A stretch of 47,220 bases of DNA from Prevotella sp. UBA2739 (GCA_002353525.1 DEJV01000037.1:1-47220); one strand, 5' to 3'. Positions 24,802-34,379 are shown, counted from the stretch's first letter. Notes: generated by a model not told the origin, from the sequence alone. Made by a program: numbers and translations.

Positions 24802-27800
24802 TTATGAGTTGTACTCCTGCCAGCTCTTCACCTTGATGTCGTTTTCGCTCATGCTGCAGAAAGCCTCGATGAAGGCCTTTGCCAGTCGTCCGTTGGTCAT
24901 CAGCGGAATGTTGTGGTCGATGGCTCCACGACGGATGCGGTAGCCGTTGGTCAGCTCGCGCTTGGTGTGGTTCTTCGGCACGTTGATGATGAGGTCGAAC
25001 TTATGCTGGGCAATGAGGTCCATCACGTTGTTGTCGCCTTCCTCGTCGGGCCAGCTTACAGCGATGGCAGGCACGCCATTTTCGTTGAAGAATTTAGCCG
25101 TGCCGCCGGTGGCGTAAATCTGGTAGCCTTTCTTGGTAAGCTCGCGTGCGGGCTCGAGCAGCTGTACCTTGCCTTTGGCACCGCCCGAGCTGATGAGCAC
25201 AGCCTGTTTGGGCACACGGTAGCCTGTGGCGATGAGCGCATTGAGCAGGGCCTCGTGCAGGTCGTCGCCCATGCATCCCACCTCGCCGGTAGAGCTCATG
25301 TCGACGCCCAGCACGGGGTCGGCATTCTGCAGACGGGCAAACGAGAACTGGCTGGCCTTGACGCCGATGCGGTCGATGTCGAACTCGCTGCGGTCGGGGC
25401 GTGTGTAGGGTGCGTCGAGCATGATCTTGGTGGCGGTCTCGATGAAGTTGCGCTTCAGGATTTTGCTCACGAAGGGGAACGAGCGGCTGGCGCGCAGGTT
25501 GCACTCAATGACTTTCACCTCGCGGTTCTTAGCCAGGAACTGGATGTTGAACGGACCGCTGATGTTGAGCTCTTTGGCAATCTTGCGTGATATCTTCTTG
25601 ATCTGCCGGATGGTCGAGAAGTAAATGTGCTGTGCAGGGAACACCATGGTGGCGTCGCCTGAGTGTACACCGGCATACTCGATGTGCTCAGAAATGGCAT
25701 ACTCTACCACTTCGCCTTTGTCGGCCACGGCGTCGAACTCAATCTCCTTGGTGTCTTGCATGAACTGTGACACCACCACGGGAAACTCTTTCGACACCTC
25801 GGTGGCCATGTTCAGGAAGCGGTGCAGCTCCTCATCGTCGTAGCACACGTTCATGGCAGCACCCGAGAGCACGTAGCTGGGGCGTACCAATACCGGATAA
25901 CCCACCTCACTGACAAACTCCTTGATGTCGTCGAAAGATGTCAGCGCGCGCCATGCCGGCTGGTCGATGCCCAGTTTGTCGAGCATGGCCGAGAACTTGT
26001 CGCGGTTTTCGGCGCGGTCGATGTCCACGGGCGATGTGCCAAGCACGGGAACACCCTGTCGGTAGAGTTTCATGGCCAGGTTGTTCGGAATCTGTCCGCC
26101 CACGCTGACGATGACGCCGCGCGGCTGCTCCAGGTCGATCACGTCGAGCACGCGCTCCAGCGAGAGCTCGTCGAAGTAGAGGCGGTCGCACATGTCGTAG
26201 TCGGTCGACACGGTCTCGGGGTTATAGTTAATCATGATAGACTTATAGCCCAGTTTGCGAGCGGTGTTGATGGCGTTCACCGAGCACCAGTCGAACTCCA
26301 CGCTCGAGCCGATGCGGTAGGCACCCGAACCGAGCACGATGACCGATTTCTCGTTCTTATAGTATTCAATATCGTGCTTGGCATGGTAGGGCTTGCCGTC
26401 TTCCACGCCAAAGGCAGGTGTGTGGGTGTAGGTGAAATACAGGTAGTTGGTCAGTTCGGGATGCTCGCTGGCCACGGTGTTGATGCGTTTCACCGAAGGC
26501 ACGATGCCGTGCTCCTTGCGGTAGCGGCGCACCTCGAGGTTCTCTTTCTCCATGTTGCCGTTCACGGGCTTCAGCACGAAGCGTGCAATCTGGAAGTCAG
26601 AGAATCCGGCCTCTTTCACCTCGCGCAAGAACTCGTCAGACAGCTCGTCCATCGAGTTGAATGCCATCAGCTGGTGCTTCAGGTCGACAATACGCTTCAG
26701 TCGGCTGAGGAACCACACGTCTATTTTGGTCAGTTCCTCGATGCGCTCAACGGTGTAGCCCTCTTCCAGCGCCTGTGCGATGGCGAAGATGCGCAGGTCG
26801 GTAGGATTCTGCAGCGCGTCGTCAAGATCGTCGAACTTCGTGTGGTCGTTGCCCACAAATCCGTGCATGCCCTGTCCTATCATGCGCAGTCCCTTCTGAA
26901 TCATCTCCTCGAAGGTACGTCCTATCGACATGATCTCACCCACCGACTTCATGCTTGAGCCTATCTGGCGGCTGACACCGGCAAACTTCGTGAGGTCCCA
27001 GCGTGGAATCTTACAAATCATGTAGTCGAGTTGTGGAGCCACATACGCCGAATTGGGTGTGCCCATCTCGCCAATCTGGTCGAGCGTATAGCCCAGGGCA
27101 ATCTTGGCAGCCACAAAGGCAAGGGGATAGCCGGTGGCCTTCGATGCCAGTGCCGACGAACGGCTCAGACGAGCGTTAATCTCGATGATGCGGTAGTCGT
27201 TGGTCACGGCGTTGAAGGCAAACTGGATGTTGCACTCGCCCACAATGTTCAGATGGCGCACGCAGCGGATGGTGATGTCTTGCAGCATCTTCACCTGTTC
27301 GGGTGTCAGCGAGCAAGTGGGAGCCACCACGATGCTCTCGCCGGTATGGATGCCCAGGGGGTCGAAGTTCTCCATCGATGCCACGGTGAAGCAGTGGTCG
27401 TTGGCGTCGCGTATGCACTCAAACTCAATCTCTTTCCATCCTTTCAGACTCTCTTCCACGAGAATCTGCGGGGCGAAGGTGAAGGCGCTCTCTGCCAGCT
27501 CTACAAAGGCTTTCTCGTCGGGGCAGATGCCGCTGCCCAGTCCGCCCAGGGCGTAGGCCGAGCGAATCATGATGGGGAAACCGATGGAGCGGGCAGCCTT
27601 CAGGGCGTCGTCCATGTTCTCAACGGCATGGCTGATAGGTGTCTTCAGCTCAATCTCGTCCAGCTTCTTGACAAACAGGTCGCGGTCCTCGGTGTTCATG
27701 ATGGCCTCGACACTCGTTCCAAGCACCTCCACGCCATACTCTTTCAGCGTGCCGTTCTGGTAAAGCTCTGTGCCGCAGTTCAGGGCGGTCTGTCCACCGA

Positions 27801-28062
27801 AGGCAAGCAAGATGCCGTCGGGTCTCTCTTTCTTGATAATCTCGGTAACGAAGTGGGTGGTTACCGGCTGGAAATACACTTTGTCGGCTATTCCCTCAGA
27901 GGTCTGAATGGTGGCAATGTTCGGGTTGACAAGCACGCTGGCGATGCCTTCCTCGCGCAGGGCTTTCAGTGCCTGCGAGCCAGAGTAGTCAAATTCACCT
28001 GCTTGTCCGATTTTCAGTGCGCCCGAACCCAGTACGAGCACTTTGTTGAGTTTTCTCTTCAT
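24802..28062 (-). CDS. carB: Carbamoyl-phosphate synthase, large subunit
   Basis: CarB of 1086 residues (usual length about 1070-1080) makes carbamoyl phosphate from bicarbonate, ammonia and two ATP for arginine and pyrimidines. The duplicated ATP-grasp halves are evident: LGSGALKIGQAGEFDYSGSQ near residue 11 and the second-half equivalent LGSGAYRIGSSVEFDWCSVN near 555. The C-terminal allosteric MGS-like domain starts near 945 (VLISSGGAKGKVQLLEPAREL). The small glutaminase subunit carA, normally adjacent, is not on either side: upstream is a barrel protein unit with its own terminator and downstream is a terminator. CarA is presumably elsewhere in the genome. Confidence 0.97.
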   Translation of the reverse strand: MKRKLNKVLVLGSGALKIGQAGEFDYSGSQALKALREEGIASVLVNPNIATIQTSEGIADKVYFQPVTTHFVTEIIKKERPDGILLAFGGQTALNCGTELYQNGTLKEYGVEVLGTSVEAIMNTEDRDLFVKKLDEIELKTPISHAVENMDDALKAARSIGFPIMIRSAYALGGLGSGICPDEKAFVELAESAFTFAPQILVEESLKGWKEIEFECIRDANDHCFTVASMENFDPLGIHTGESIVVAPTCSLTPEQVKMLQDITIRCVRHLNIVGECNIQFAFNAVTNDYRIIEINARLSRSSALASKATGYPLAFVAAKIALGYTLDQIGEMGTPNSAYVAPQLDYMICKIPRWDLTKFAGVSRQIGSSMKSVGEIMSIGRTFEEMIQKGLRMIGQGMHGFVGNDHTKFDDLDDALQNPTDLRIFAIAQALEEGYTVERIEELTKIDVWFLSRLKRIVDLKHQLMAFNSMDELSDEFLREVKEAGFSDFQIARFVLKPVNGNMEKENLEVRRYRKEHGIVPSVKRINTVASEHPELTNYLYFTYTHTPAFGVEDGKPYHAKHDIEYYKNEKSVIVLGSGAYRIGSSVEFDWCSVNAINTARKLGYKSIMINYNPETVSTDYDMCDRLYFDELSLERVLDVIDLEQPRGVIVSVGGQIPNNLAMKLYRQGVPVLGTSPVDIDRAENRDKFSAMLDKLGIDQPAWRALTSFDDIKEFVSEVGYPVLVRPSYVLSGAAMNVCYDDEELHRFLNMATEVSKEFPVVVSQFMQDTKEIEFDAVADKGEVVEYAISEHIEYAGVHSGDATMVFPAQHIYFSTIRQIKKISRKIAKELNISGPFNIQFLAKNREVKVIECNLRASRSFPFVSKILKRNFIETATKIMLDAPYTRPDRSEFDIDRIGVKASQFSFARLQNADPVLGVDMSSTGEVGCMGDDLHEALLNALIATGYRVPKQAVLISSGGAKGKVQLLEPARELTKKGYQIYATGGTAKFFNENGVPAIAVSWPDEEGDNNVMDLIAQHKFDLIINVPKNHTKRELTNGYRIRRGAIDHNIPLMTNGRLAKAFIEAFCSMSENDIKVKSWQEYNS

Positions 28063-28141
28063 GATTTGTGAGTATGTTTGTTTTTTTATGATGATTCTTG
28101 TGTGTAATCTCTTTTTACTTCTTCGCGCCTAGATAAGAAAA

Positions 28142-28181
28142 ATGGTATCTTTCTGAGTTTAGTACTCAGAGAAGATACCAT
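28142..28181 (-). terminator. Terminator of the outer membrane barrel gene
   Basis: A long stem of about 17 pairs with one bulged G at 28171: 28142-28158 pairs with 28164-28181, loop of five. On the minus strand it is followed by TTTTCTTATC. It lies 27 bases after the stop codon of the barrel gene. Confidence 0.88.
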
Positions 28182-28208
28182 CTTTATTGTTGTTGATTAT
28201 TCTCATCA

Positions 28209-28814
28209 TTAGAAGTTGACTCCGAAGTTTGCAAAGAAAGCGTTGCTGTGAATACCGTCAATCTCGTCGGCTTTTGAGATGTTGTTGACACCGAATTGGT
28301 AGCCTAGCTCCAGATAGAGTTTGTTGTATTCGGCACCGCAACCAATCTTGAATCCCATGTTGAAGCGGTTCAGGCCCATCCATTTCTTTTCGTCGAAGGT
28401 GCCGACCTTTGTGCCGTCAATCTTTGTCTTTCCGCTGATGGCCTGTGCGAAGTAAGGACCGATGAACGGCAGCACGGCAATCTGGTCGGTGGCCTTAAAG
28501 CCATATTTAATAAGGAGGGGGATTTCGAGGTTGTTGTAACCAACGTTCTTGGCACCGCGCTCGGTATAGTAGAGACCACTCTCAAGGAAAAGAGGTGTGC
28601 TCTGCGAGACGCGCAGACCGACGATACCCGCCAGTGTCATGCCTATTTTCGAGTCAGCATCAATACCGTCACCGCTCAGAGTGGCCGATGTCATACCGAT
28701 GCGAACACCATAATAAAGGTTATCTTTACTCAAATCAAAGCCACCGCTGCTGAATTGGGCGAACGATGGTGCAGCCAGAAGGACTGTCAGAATAGCTAAG
28801 AAAAATCTTTTCAT
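28209..28814 (-). CDS. Outer membrane beta-barrel protein (PF13568-like)
   Basis: A small exported protein of 201 residues. The start is the ATG at 28812-28814, which opens a signal peptide (MKRFFLAILTVLLAAPSFAQ); the frame continues upstream through the promoter, which I reject. The mature part is rich in alternating hydrophobic and polar residues (YYGVRIGMTSATL, LYLELGYQFGVNNI) and ends FFANFGVNF with a terminal phenylalanine, typical of a barrel inserted in the outer membrane. Its size fits the eight-stranded porin-like family abundant in Bacteroidota. The function is unknown. It has the best-spaced promoter of the minus strand and its own terminator. Confidence 0.88.
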   Translation of the reverse strand: MKRFFLAILTVLLAAPSFAQFSSGGFDLSKDNLYYGVRIGMTSATLSGDGIDADSKIGMTLAGIVGLRVSQSTPLFLESGLYYTERGAKNVGYNNLEIPLLIKYGFKATDQIAVLPFIGPYFAQAISGKTKIDGTKVGTFDEKKWMGLNRFNMGFKIGCGAEYNKLYLELGYQFGVNNISKADEIDGIHSNAFFANFGVNF

Positions 28815-28851
28815 AATCGTTCTTATTTTTGTGATTCTTTTAAATTCCGTG

Positions 28852-28882
28852 CAAAGTAACAAATTTTTTTGCGATTGACAAA
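28852..28882 (-). promoter_or_regulatory. Promoter of the outer membrane barrel gene
   Basis: On the minus strand TTTG (28879-28882) is followed after 20 bases by TACTTTG (28852-28858). That is the Bacteroidota -33/-7 arrangement with one base fewer in the -7 box. The ATG is 38 bases downstream of the -7 box. Confidence 0.65.
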
Positions 28883-28945
28883 AGGTTTTGGCAAATTTAT
28901 GATAATTTTTATCACCATTTACATATTTATGCACCATTCATGTGG

Positions 28946-30958
28946 TTAGAAGAGGCTTCCCTCTTCGGGCTGACTGTCGGTTTGTCCGTAGCGGCTCACA
29001 AACTCGTCTTCCGTCATGATGGCGATGCCCAGTTCCTTCGCTTTCTTGTTCTTGCCCGAGGTCGAGGTCGCGTCGTTGTTGATGAGAAAACTGGTCGACC
29101 CGCTCACGCTGCCCGCCACGCGTCCGCCTTGCGACTCTATGTAGGCTTTCAGCTCGTTGCGGTTCTTATAGTGGTGCACGTCGCCCGTGATGACAAAGGT
29201 GAGTCCCTTGCACTTGGCTCCGCTTACCAGTGGCTGTGCCTGTCTCACGCGTACCTCTTTTAATAGTCCTTCCAGCATGCTGCGGTTATGTCCGTTGCCC
29301 ATCCATCCGGCAAACGAGGCTGCCTTCTCCGGGCCGATGCCGGGAACGGCTTCCAGCTGTGCGCTCAGCGCTGCGTGCTCCGCCGGAGCGATGAGCGTCT
29401 CGAAGGGGTAGGCGGCCAGCAGCCGCTTGCACACGTCGAGACCGCACAGGGGGATGCTCAGCGCATAGAGCAGGCGTTGGGCCTCCACGTCGCGGGCCTT
29501 CTCTATCGACCGCATCATGTTCGAGGCCGACTTCTCGCCGAAGCCCTCCATCGAGGCTATTTCGCGGATGTGGTCGCGCAGCCGGAAGATGTCGGCATAT
29601 GCTGTAATCCATCCCATGTTGATGAATCGCGCCAGCGTCTGTTCCGAAATGCCGTCGATGTTCATTCCCTCTTTCGCCACGAAGCGCGTGAACTTCTTCA
29701 GCTGCTTGGCAGGACAGTCGGCATTCGAGCAGTGCAGCGTGCGCGTACCGCTATTCTCACTCACCCTGATGTCGGTGGGCGCACCGCACACCGGGCACGC
29801 CTCGGGTATCTGCAGGTCGCCCTTGCGCTGCAACACCTTCACCACCTTGGGAATAATCTTGTTGGCCTTGATCACCTGTATCTCCGTGCCCTTGTCGCCA
29901 ATGCCCAGACGCTCACACTCGCTGATGTTGCAGAGCGACGCACGCTTCACGGTCGTTCCCTCCAGTTCCACGGGGCGGAACACCGCCACGGGCGAGATGG
30001 TCGAGGCGGCACACGACCACTCCACATGGTCCAGCTCCGTGTCGGCTGTCTCGTCCTGCCATTTAAAGGCCAGGCCGGCGCGTGTGGCATGATGGCCCGT
30101 CACGCTTCCCGTGGCGGCATACTCGGTGTCGTCGTACGTGACCACCAGTCCGTCTACGGGGTAGGGGTTCTTGTCTTGTTGGTACACGCGTTGGCTGAAC
30201 TTCCCGATGGCCTCCTCTACGGCTTCGAGCGTCGGCTCGCCGATGAATAGGCGCTCCACCGTGTGGAAGCCCAGGCTGTCGAGCCACTGCAGGCGGTCGC
30301 CCCACGAGGCAATGTCCTCGTCGCAGTGTACCAGCGTGAAGGGAATCCACTGGATGTGGCGCTGTCGCACCTCGCCGACGTCCTTCAGCGTGAGCGAGCC
30401 CGATGCCAGGTTACGGGGGTTGGCATAGTCCTCGCCCGTCTCCATGACGAAGCGCTCAAAGTCGTCGTACGAGATGACGGCCTCGCCCCTTATCACGATG
30501 TGTCCCTCGGCTTTTATCCTTTGCGGGATGCCCGTGATGGCCTCCGCCATATGCGTGATGTTGGTGCCGATATGTCCGTTGCCCCGTGTCACCACCTTGG
30601 TGAGCCGTCCGTTGTCGTAGGTCACCACCAGTGTCAGTCCGTCCAGCTTCCACGAGATCCAGATGGGTCGGTCTTCAGCCCATTTCACCAGCTCGGCCGG
30701 TTGCTTGGTCTTCGCCAGAGAGAGCGCCGCATACTCGTGCTCCTCTTTCTGTCCCGCCTCGTGGCTTTCGCTCACCCTGTGCGTGGGACTGTCGGGGAGC
30801 GTGACGAGCGTTTCCGCCTCCAGCTTTTTCAGTTCGTCGAACAGGGCGTCCCACTCATAGTCGGTCATCAGTTCGCCTTTTCCGCCGTAGTAGGCTTCCG
30901 AGGCCTGGTTCAGGCGCTGCACCAGCTCTTCCATCCGTAGTCTTTGTCCTTCGGTCAT
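28946..30958 (-). CDS. ligA: NAD-dependent DNA ligase, divergent LigA type
   Basis: A ligase of 670 residues with the full LigA domain order. Ia and adenylation domain have catalytic K104 in WKLDG, then TRGNGHIGTNIT where housekeeping LigA usually has TRGDG. Next come NPRNLASGSL, an OB fold, a four-cysteine zinc finger (CPVCG, then CSNADC), helix-hairpin-helix repeats (AVPGIGPEKAASFAGW), and a C-terminal BRCT domain (KCKGLTFVITGDVHHYKNR). The start is the ATG at 30956-30958, behind a good promoter. Several motifs depart from the housekeeping consensus (LAKTKQPAELVKWAEDRPIW, no LGNTY-type motif), suggesting a second, specialised ligase rather than the essential copy. The gene is GC-richer than its neighbours upstream. 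Confidence 0.88.
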   Translation of the reverse strand: MTEGQRLRMEELVQRLNQASEAYYGGKGELMTDYEWDALFDELKKLEAETLVTLPDSPTHRVSESHEAGQKEEHEYAALSLAKTKQPAELVKWAEDRPIWISWKLDGLTLVVTYDNGRLTKVVTRGNGHIGTNITHMAEAITGIPQRIKAEGHIVIRGEAVISYDDFERFVMETGEDYANPRNLASGSLTLKDVGEVRQRHIQWIPFTLVHCDEDIASWGDRLQWLDSLGFHTVERLFIGEPTLEAVEEAIGKFSQRVYQQDKNPYPVDGLVVTYDDTEYAATGSVTGHHATRAGLAFKWQDETADTELDHVEWSCAASTISPVAVFRPVELEGTTVKRASLCNISECERLGIGDKGTEIQVIKANKIIPKVVKVLQRKGDLQIPEACPVCGAPTDIRVSENSGTRTLHCSNADCPAKQLKKFTRFVAKEGMNIDGISEQTLARFINMGWITAYADIFRLRDHIREIASMEGFGEKSASNMMRSIEKARDVEAQRLLYALSIPLCGLDVCKRLLAAYPFETLIAPAEHAALSAQLEAVPGIGPEKAASFAGWMGNGHNRSMLEGLLKEVRVRQAQPLVSGAKCKGLTFVITGDVHHYKNRNELKAYIESQGGRVAGSVSGSTSFLINNDATSTSGKNKKAKELGIAIMTEDEFVSRYGQTDSQPEEGSLF

Positions 30959-30988
30959 ATTGTTCGTTTGCTTATTGTTTCTTTCGTG

Positions 30989-31020
30989 CAAAGATACGAA
31001 TAATGGCGAAAATATGCAAG
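30989..31020 (-). promoter_or_regulatory. Promoter of the ligase gene
   Basis: The minus strand shows TATCTTTG (30989-30996), matching TAnnTTTG. A -33-like CTTG (31017-31020) lies 20 bases further upstream. The ATG at 30958 follows after 30 bases. Confidence 0.6.
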
Positions 31021-31085
31021 GCATTCAAGATGTTTGTTGAATTTTTTGGGGGGATTCCCATTTTGCTACGTATTATATAATTAGG

Positions 31086-31247
31086 AGTTGACAAGCTTCT
31101 TCAAGTGACAAGTTACAAGTGAGAAGTGACAAGTGATCTTCGAACTGATAACTGAGAGTTGATAACTGAGAGGTATGATTACTCTCAAGGCAGAGCCTCA
31201 AGCTCGAAAGGTAATCTCTCACTTCTCACCTCTCACCTCTCACCTCT
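31086..31247. repeat. Composite palindromic intergenic repeat, copy 1
   Basis: This copy fills most of the 339-base ligase-xylB gap. Modules in order: a GTGACAAGT-type segment (31086-31135), GATCTTCGAACTGATAACTG with a second GATAACTGAGAG (31135-31172), the 46-nt core (31173-31218, GTATGATTACTC to GGTAATCTC), then CACCTCTC-type short tandem units to 31247. Within the core GATTAC pairs with GTAATC. The same modules occur at 32.8, 35.2, 42.1 and 44.5 kb. Confidence 0.85.
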
Positions 31248-31297
31248 AAATAATCTTACAAAAACGATACCAACCATTTCATAAAATACGATATATT

Positions 31298-32794
31298 ATG
31301 GCAAGATATTTATTAGGTTTTGATGTCGGCAGCTCGTCTGTAAAGGCATCATTAGTGGACGCAGAGACAGGAGCATGTGCTGCTTCCGCTTTTTATCCTG
31401 AGTCAGAGGCACCCATCATGGCCGTCAAGGCTGGATGGGCAGAACAAGATCCACAGATGTGGTGGGACAATGCCAAGCTGGCATTCAAGAAGATCATGGC
31501 AGAGACAGGCGCCAGTGGCGAGGATGTCATCGCCATCGGCATCAGCTATCAGATGCATGGCCTGGTGTGCGTCGATAAGCAGCAGCAGGTGCTTCGTCCC
31601 AGCATCATCTGGTGCGATTCGCGTGCCGTTCCTTACGGCGAGAAGGCCTTCAACGACCTCGGTTCCAAGCAGTGCCTCGGCCATCTGCTCAATTCGCCGG
31701 GCAATTTCACCGCCTCCAAACTCGCATGGGTGAAAGAGAATGAGCCCGAGTTGTTCGAGCGCATCGACAAAATCATGTTGCCAGGCGACTATCTGGCCAT
31801 GAAGCTCAGCGGCGTGGTCAACACCACCATCAGCGGCTTGTCCGAAGGCATGTTGTGGGATTTCAAGGAGAAGCAGCCCGCCAAGTTCCTGCTCGACTAT
31901 TTCGGCTTCTCCGACAGTGTGATTGCCGACATCGTTCCCACCTTCAGCGTGCAGAGCGTCGTAAGCGCCGAGGCTGCCGCCGAGCTGGGGTTGAAGGCGG
32001 GCACACCCATTTCCTATCGTGGTGGCGACCAGCCCAACAATGCCCTCTCGCTCAATGTGCTCAACCCCGGCGAGATTGCCGCCACCGCAGGCACGTCGGG
32101 TGTCGTCTATGGCGTGCTCGGCGAGGCCAACTACGACCCCAAGAGCCGTGTCAACACCTTTGCGCATGTCAACTACACCACCGACCTCGACCGTCTGGGC
32201 GTCCTGCTGTGCATCAACGGCACGGGCATCCTCAATGCGTGGATTCGCCGCAATGTGGCACCCGAGGGCATCAGCTATGCCGACATGAACACGATGATGG
32301 AGCATGTTCCCGTGGGAAGCGAGGGCGTCACCATCATTCCTTTCGGCAATGGCGCCGAGCGAGTACTGGAAAACCGTGAGACCGGCTGTTCCATCCATGG
32401 CGTGAACTTCAACAAGCATTCCAAGGCTCATCTCATGCGGGCCGCCCAGGAGGGCATCGTCTTCTCGTTCTGCTATGGCATGGAGATCATGCAGCAGATG
32501 GGCATGGACATCCAGAACATCCATGCGGGCAAGGCCAACATGTTCCTCAGCGACATTTTCCGCAACACGCTGGCCGGAGTGAGTGGAGCCACCATCGAGC
32601 TTTACGAGACCGACGGCTCGGTAGGAGCAGCCAAGGGAGCCGGCATGGGATGTGGTCTATACAAAGACAACCACGAGGCCTTTGCCTCCCTGAAGAAGCT
32701 AGCCGTGATCGAACCCGACGAGCAGAAGCGCACCGAGTATCTCTCCGCCTATGCGGCATGGAAGGAAACGCTCGAGCGAATGATGAGGAATTAA
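31298..32794 (+). CDS. xylB: Xylulokinase
   Basis: A FGGY-family sugar kinase of 498 residues that phosphorylates D-xylulose to xylulose 5-phosphate. The N-terminal ATPase phosphate-1 motif is GFDVGSSSVKASL (8-20); YQMHGLV and the substrate-side segment LLNSPGNFTASKLAWV follow; AATAGTSGVVYG is the phosphate-2 region, and the C-terminal adenosine region has SDIFRNTLAGVSG. It precedes xylA in the same direction, so together they take D-xylose to xylulose 5-phosphate for the pentose phosphate pathway. The two genes are separated by 243 bases filled mainly by a repeat copy. No regulator or transporter gene accompanies them here. Confidence 0.95.
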   Translation: MARYLLGFDVGSSSVKASLVDAETGACAASAFYPESEAPIMAVKAGWAEQDPQMWWDNAKLAFKKIMAETGASGEDVIAIGISYQMHGLVCVDKQQQVLRPSIIWCDSRAVPYGEKAFNDLGSKQCLGHLLNSPGNFTASKLAWVKENEPELFERIDKIMLPGDYLAMKLSGVVNTTISGLSEGMLWDFKEKQPAKFLLDYFGFSDSVIADIVPTFSVQSVVSAEAAAELGLKAGTPISYRGGDQPNNALSLNVLNPGEIAATAGTSGVVYGVLGEANYDPKSRVNTFAHVNYTTDLDRLGVLLCINGTGILNAWIRRNVAPEGISYADMNTMMEHVPVGSEGVTIIPFGNGAERVLENRETGCSIHGVNFNKHSKAHLMRAAQEGIVFSFCYGMEIMQQMGMDIQNIHAGKANMFLSDIFRNTLAGVSGATIELYETDGSVGAAKGAGMGCGLYKDNHEAFASLKKLAVIEPDEQKRTEYLSAYAAWKETLERMMRN

Positions 32795-32799
32795 AATAA

Positions 32800-32976
32800 T
32801 TGACAATTGATAATTGATAATTGATAATTACCGAGGGTACGAAGGTACGAGGGTACGTGGGTACGAGATTACCTTTCGAACTGATAACTGAGAGTTGAGA
32901 ACTGAGAGGTATGATTACTCTCAAGGCAGAGTCTCAAGCTCGAAAGGTAATCTCTCACCTCTCACCTCTCACCTCT
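32800..32976. repeat. Composite palindromic intergenic repeat, copy 2
   Basis: This copy lies between xylB and xylA. It opens with TTGATAA-type 8-bp tandem units (to about 32831), then GGTACGA-type tandem units (32834-32864). An inverted pair GAGATTACCTTTCGA (32865-32879) / TCGAAAGGTAATCTC (32940-32954) encloses GATAACTGAGAG units and the core (32909-32954). Short CACCTCT units end it. It could fold into a large cruciform. Confidence 0.85.
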
Positions 32977-33037
32977 TGCTTCTTGCTTCTAAAAAAATAA
33001 ACATACACAATAACCCATTTAAACGAATCAAATAATT

Positions 33038-34357
33038 ATGGCAAAAGAGTATTTTCCGTTTACAGGTAAGATTCCTTTCGAGGGAAAGGAAAGTAAGAAT
33101 GTAATGGCTTTCCACTACTATGACCCTGAAAAGGTCGTCATGGGTAAGAAAATGAAAGACTGGCTGAAGTTCGCCATGGCCTGGTGGCATACACTCGGCG
33201 GCGCCAGTGCCGACCAGTTCGGTGGTCAGACCCGCTCCTACGAGTGGGACAAGGCCGAGGATGCCGTGCAGCGTGCCAAGGACAAGATGGATGCCGGCTT
33301 CGAGATTATGGACAAGCTCGGCATCGAGTATTTCTGCTTCCACGATGTCGACCTCGTCGACGAGGCTCCCACCATTGCCGAGTACGAGGCCCGCATGAAG
33401 GCCATCACCGACTATGCGCTCGAGAAGATGCAGCAATACCCCCACATCAAACTGCTCTGGGGCACAGCCAATGTGTTTGGCAACAAGCGTTATGCCAACG
33501 GTGCCTCCACCAATCCCGACTTCGACGTGGTGGCCCGTGCCATCGTGCAGATCAAGAACGCCATCGACGCTACCATCAAGCTCGGTGGAACCAACTATGT
33601 GTTCTGGGGAGGCCGCGAGGGCTATATGAGCCTGCTCAACACCGACCAGAAGCGCGAGAAGGAGCACATGGCCACCATGCTCACCATGGCACGCGACTAC
33701 GCCCGCGCCAAAGGATTCAAGGGCACCTTCCTCATCGAGCCCAAGCCCATGGAGCCTTCTAAGCATCAGTATGATGTCGACACAGAGACCGTCATTGGCT
33801 TCCTCCGTGCCCACAATCTCGACAAGGACTTCAAGGTGAACATCGAGGTGAACCACGCCACCCTGGCTGGCCACACCTTCGAGCATGAGCTCGCTTGTGC
33901 CGTCGATGCCGGCATGCTCGGCTCTATCGACGCCAACCGTGGTGACGCCCAGAACGGCTGGGACACCGACCAGTTCCCCATCGACAACTACGAGCTCACA
34001 CAGGCCATGATGGAGATTATCCGCAATGGCGGTCTGGGCAATGGCGGTACCAATTTCGACGCAAAGATCCGTCGTAATTCTACCGACCTGGAGGACCTCT
34101 TCATTGCCCACATCAGTGGTATGGATGCCATGGCCCGTGCCTTGGAGAATGCCGCAGCCATTCTCGAGGAGAGCGAGCTCCCTGCCATGAAGAAGGCCCG
34201 CTACGCCAGCTTCGACGCCGGTATCGGCAAGGACTTCGAGGACGGCAAGCTGACCCTCGAGCAGGTTTACGAGTACGGCAAGCAAGTGGAAGAGCCGAAG
34301 CAGACCTCTGGTAAACAAGAAAAGTACGAGACCATCGTTGCGCTCTATGCGAAGTAA
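33038..34357 (+). CDS. xylA: Xylose isomerase
   Basis: A metal-dependent aldose-ketose isomerase of 439 residues, the length of the class II enzymes typical of Bacteroidota. It converts D-xylose to D-xylulose in the cytoplasm. Active-site landmarks are H102 and D105 in CFHDVDL, WGGREGY, the LIEPKPMEPSKHQYD segment with the bridging glutamate and catalytic lysine, EVNHATLAGHTFEHEL and DANRGDAQNGWDTDQFP. It follows xylB and ends in a strong terminator. GC-rich, strongly biased codon use suggests high expression. Confidence 0.97.
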   Translation: MAKEYFPFTGKIPFEGKESKNVMAFHYYDPEKVVMGKKMKDWLKFAMAWWHTLGGASADQFGGQTRSYEWDKAEDAVQRAKDKMDAGFEIMDKLGIEYFCFHDVDLVDEAPTIAEYEARMKAITDYALEKMQQYPHIKLLWGTANVFGNKRYANGASTNPDFDVVARAIVQIKNAIDATIKLGGTNYVFWGGREGYMSLLNTDQKREKEHMATMLTMARDYARAKGFKGTFLIEPKPMEPSKHQYDVDTETVIGFLRAHNLDKDFKVNIEVNHATLAGHTFEHELACAVDAGMLGSIDANRGDAQNGWDTDQFPIDNYELTQAMMEIIRNGGLGNGGTNFDAKIRRNSTDLEDLFIAHISGMDAMARALENAAAILEESELPAMKKARYASFDAGIGKDFEDGKLTLEQVYEYGKQVEEPKQTSGKQEKYETIVALYAK

Positions 34358-34379
34358 GCATTAGAAAGACTCGACAAAG

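Noticed and set aside
25822..28071. Plus-strand open frames of 378 and 346 codons
   Set aside because: Both are antisense to carB, a clear 1086-residue gene, and have His/Val-rich compositions expected from its reverse complement.
31403..34318. Minus-strand open frames opposite xylB and xylA (373 and 449 codons)
   Set aside because: They mirror two strongly coding genes with clear catalytic motifs; their own translations show no domain.
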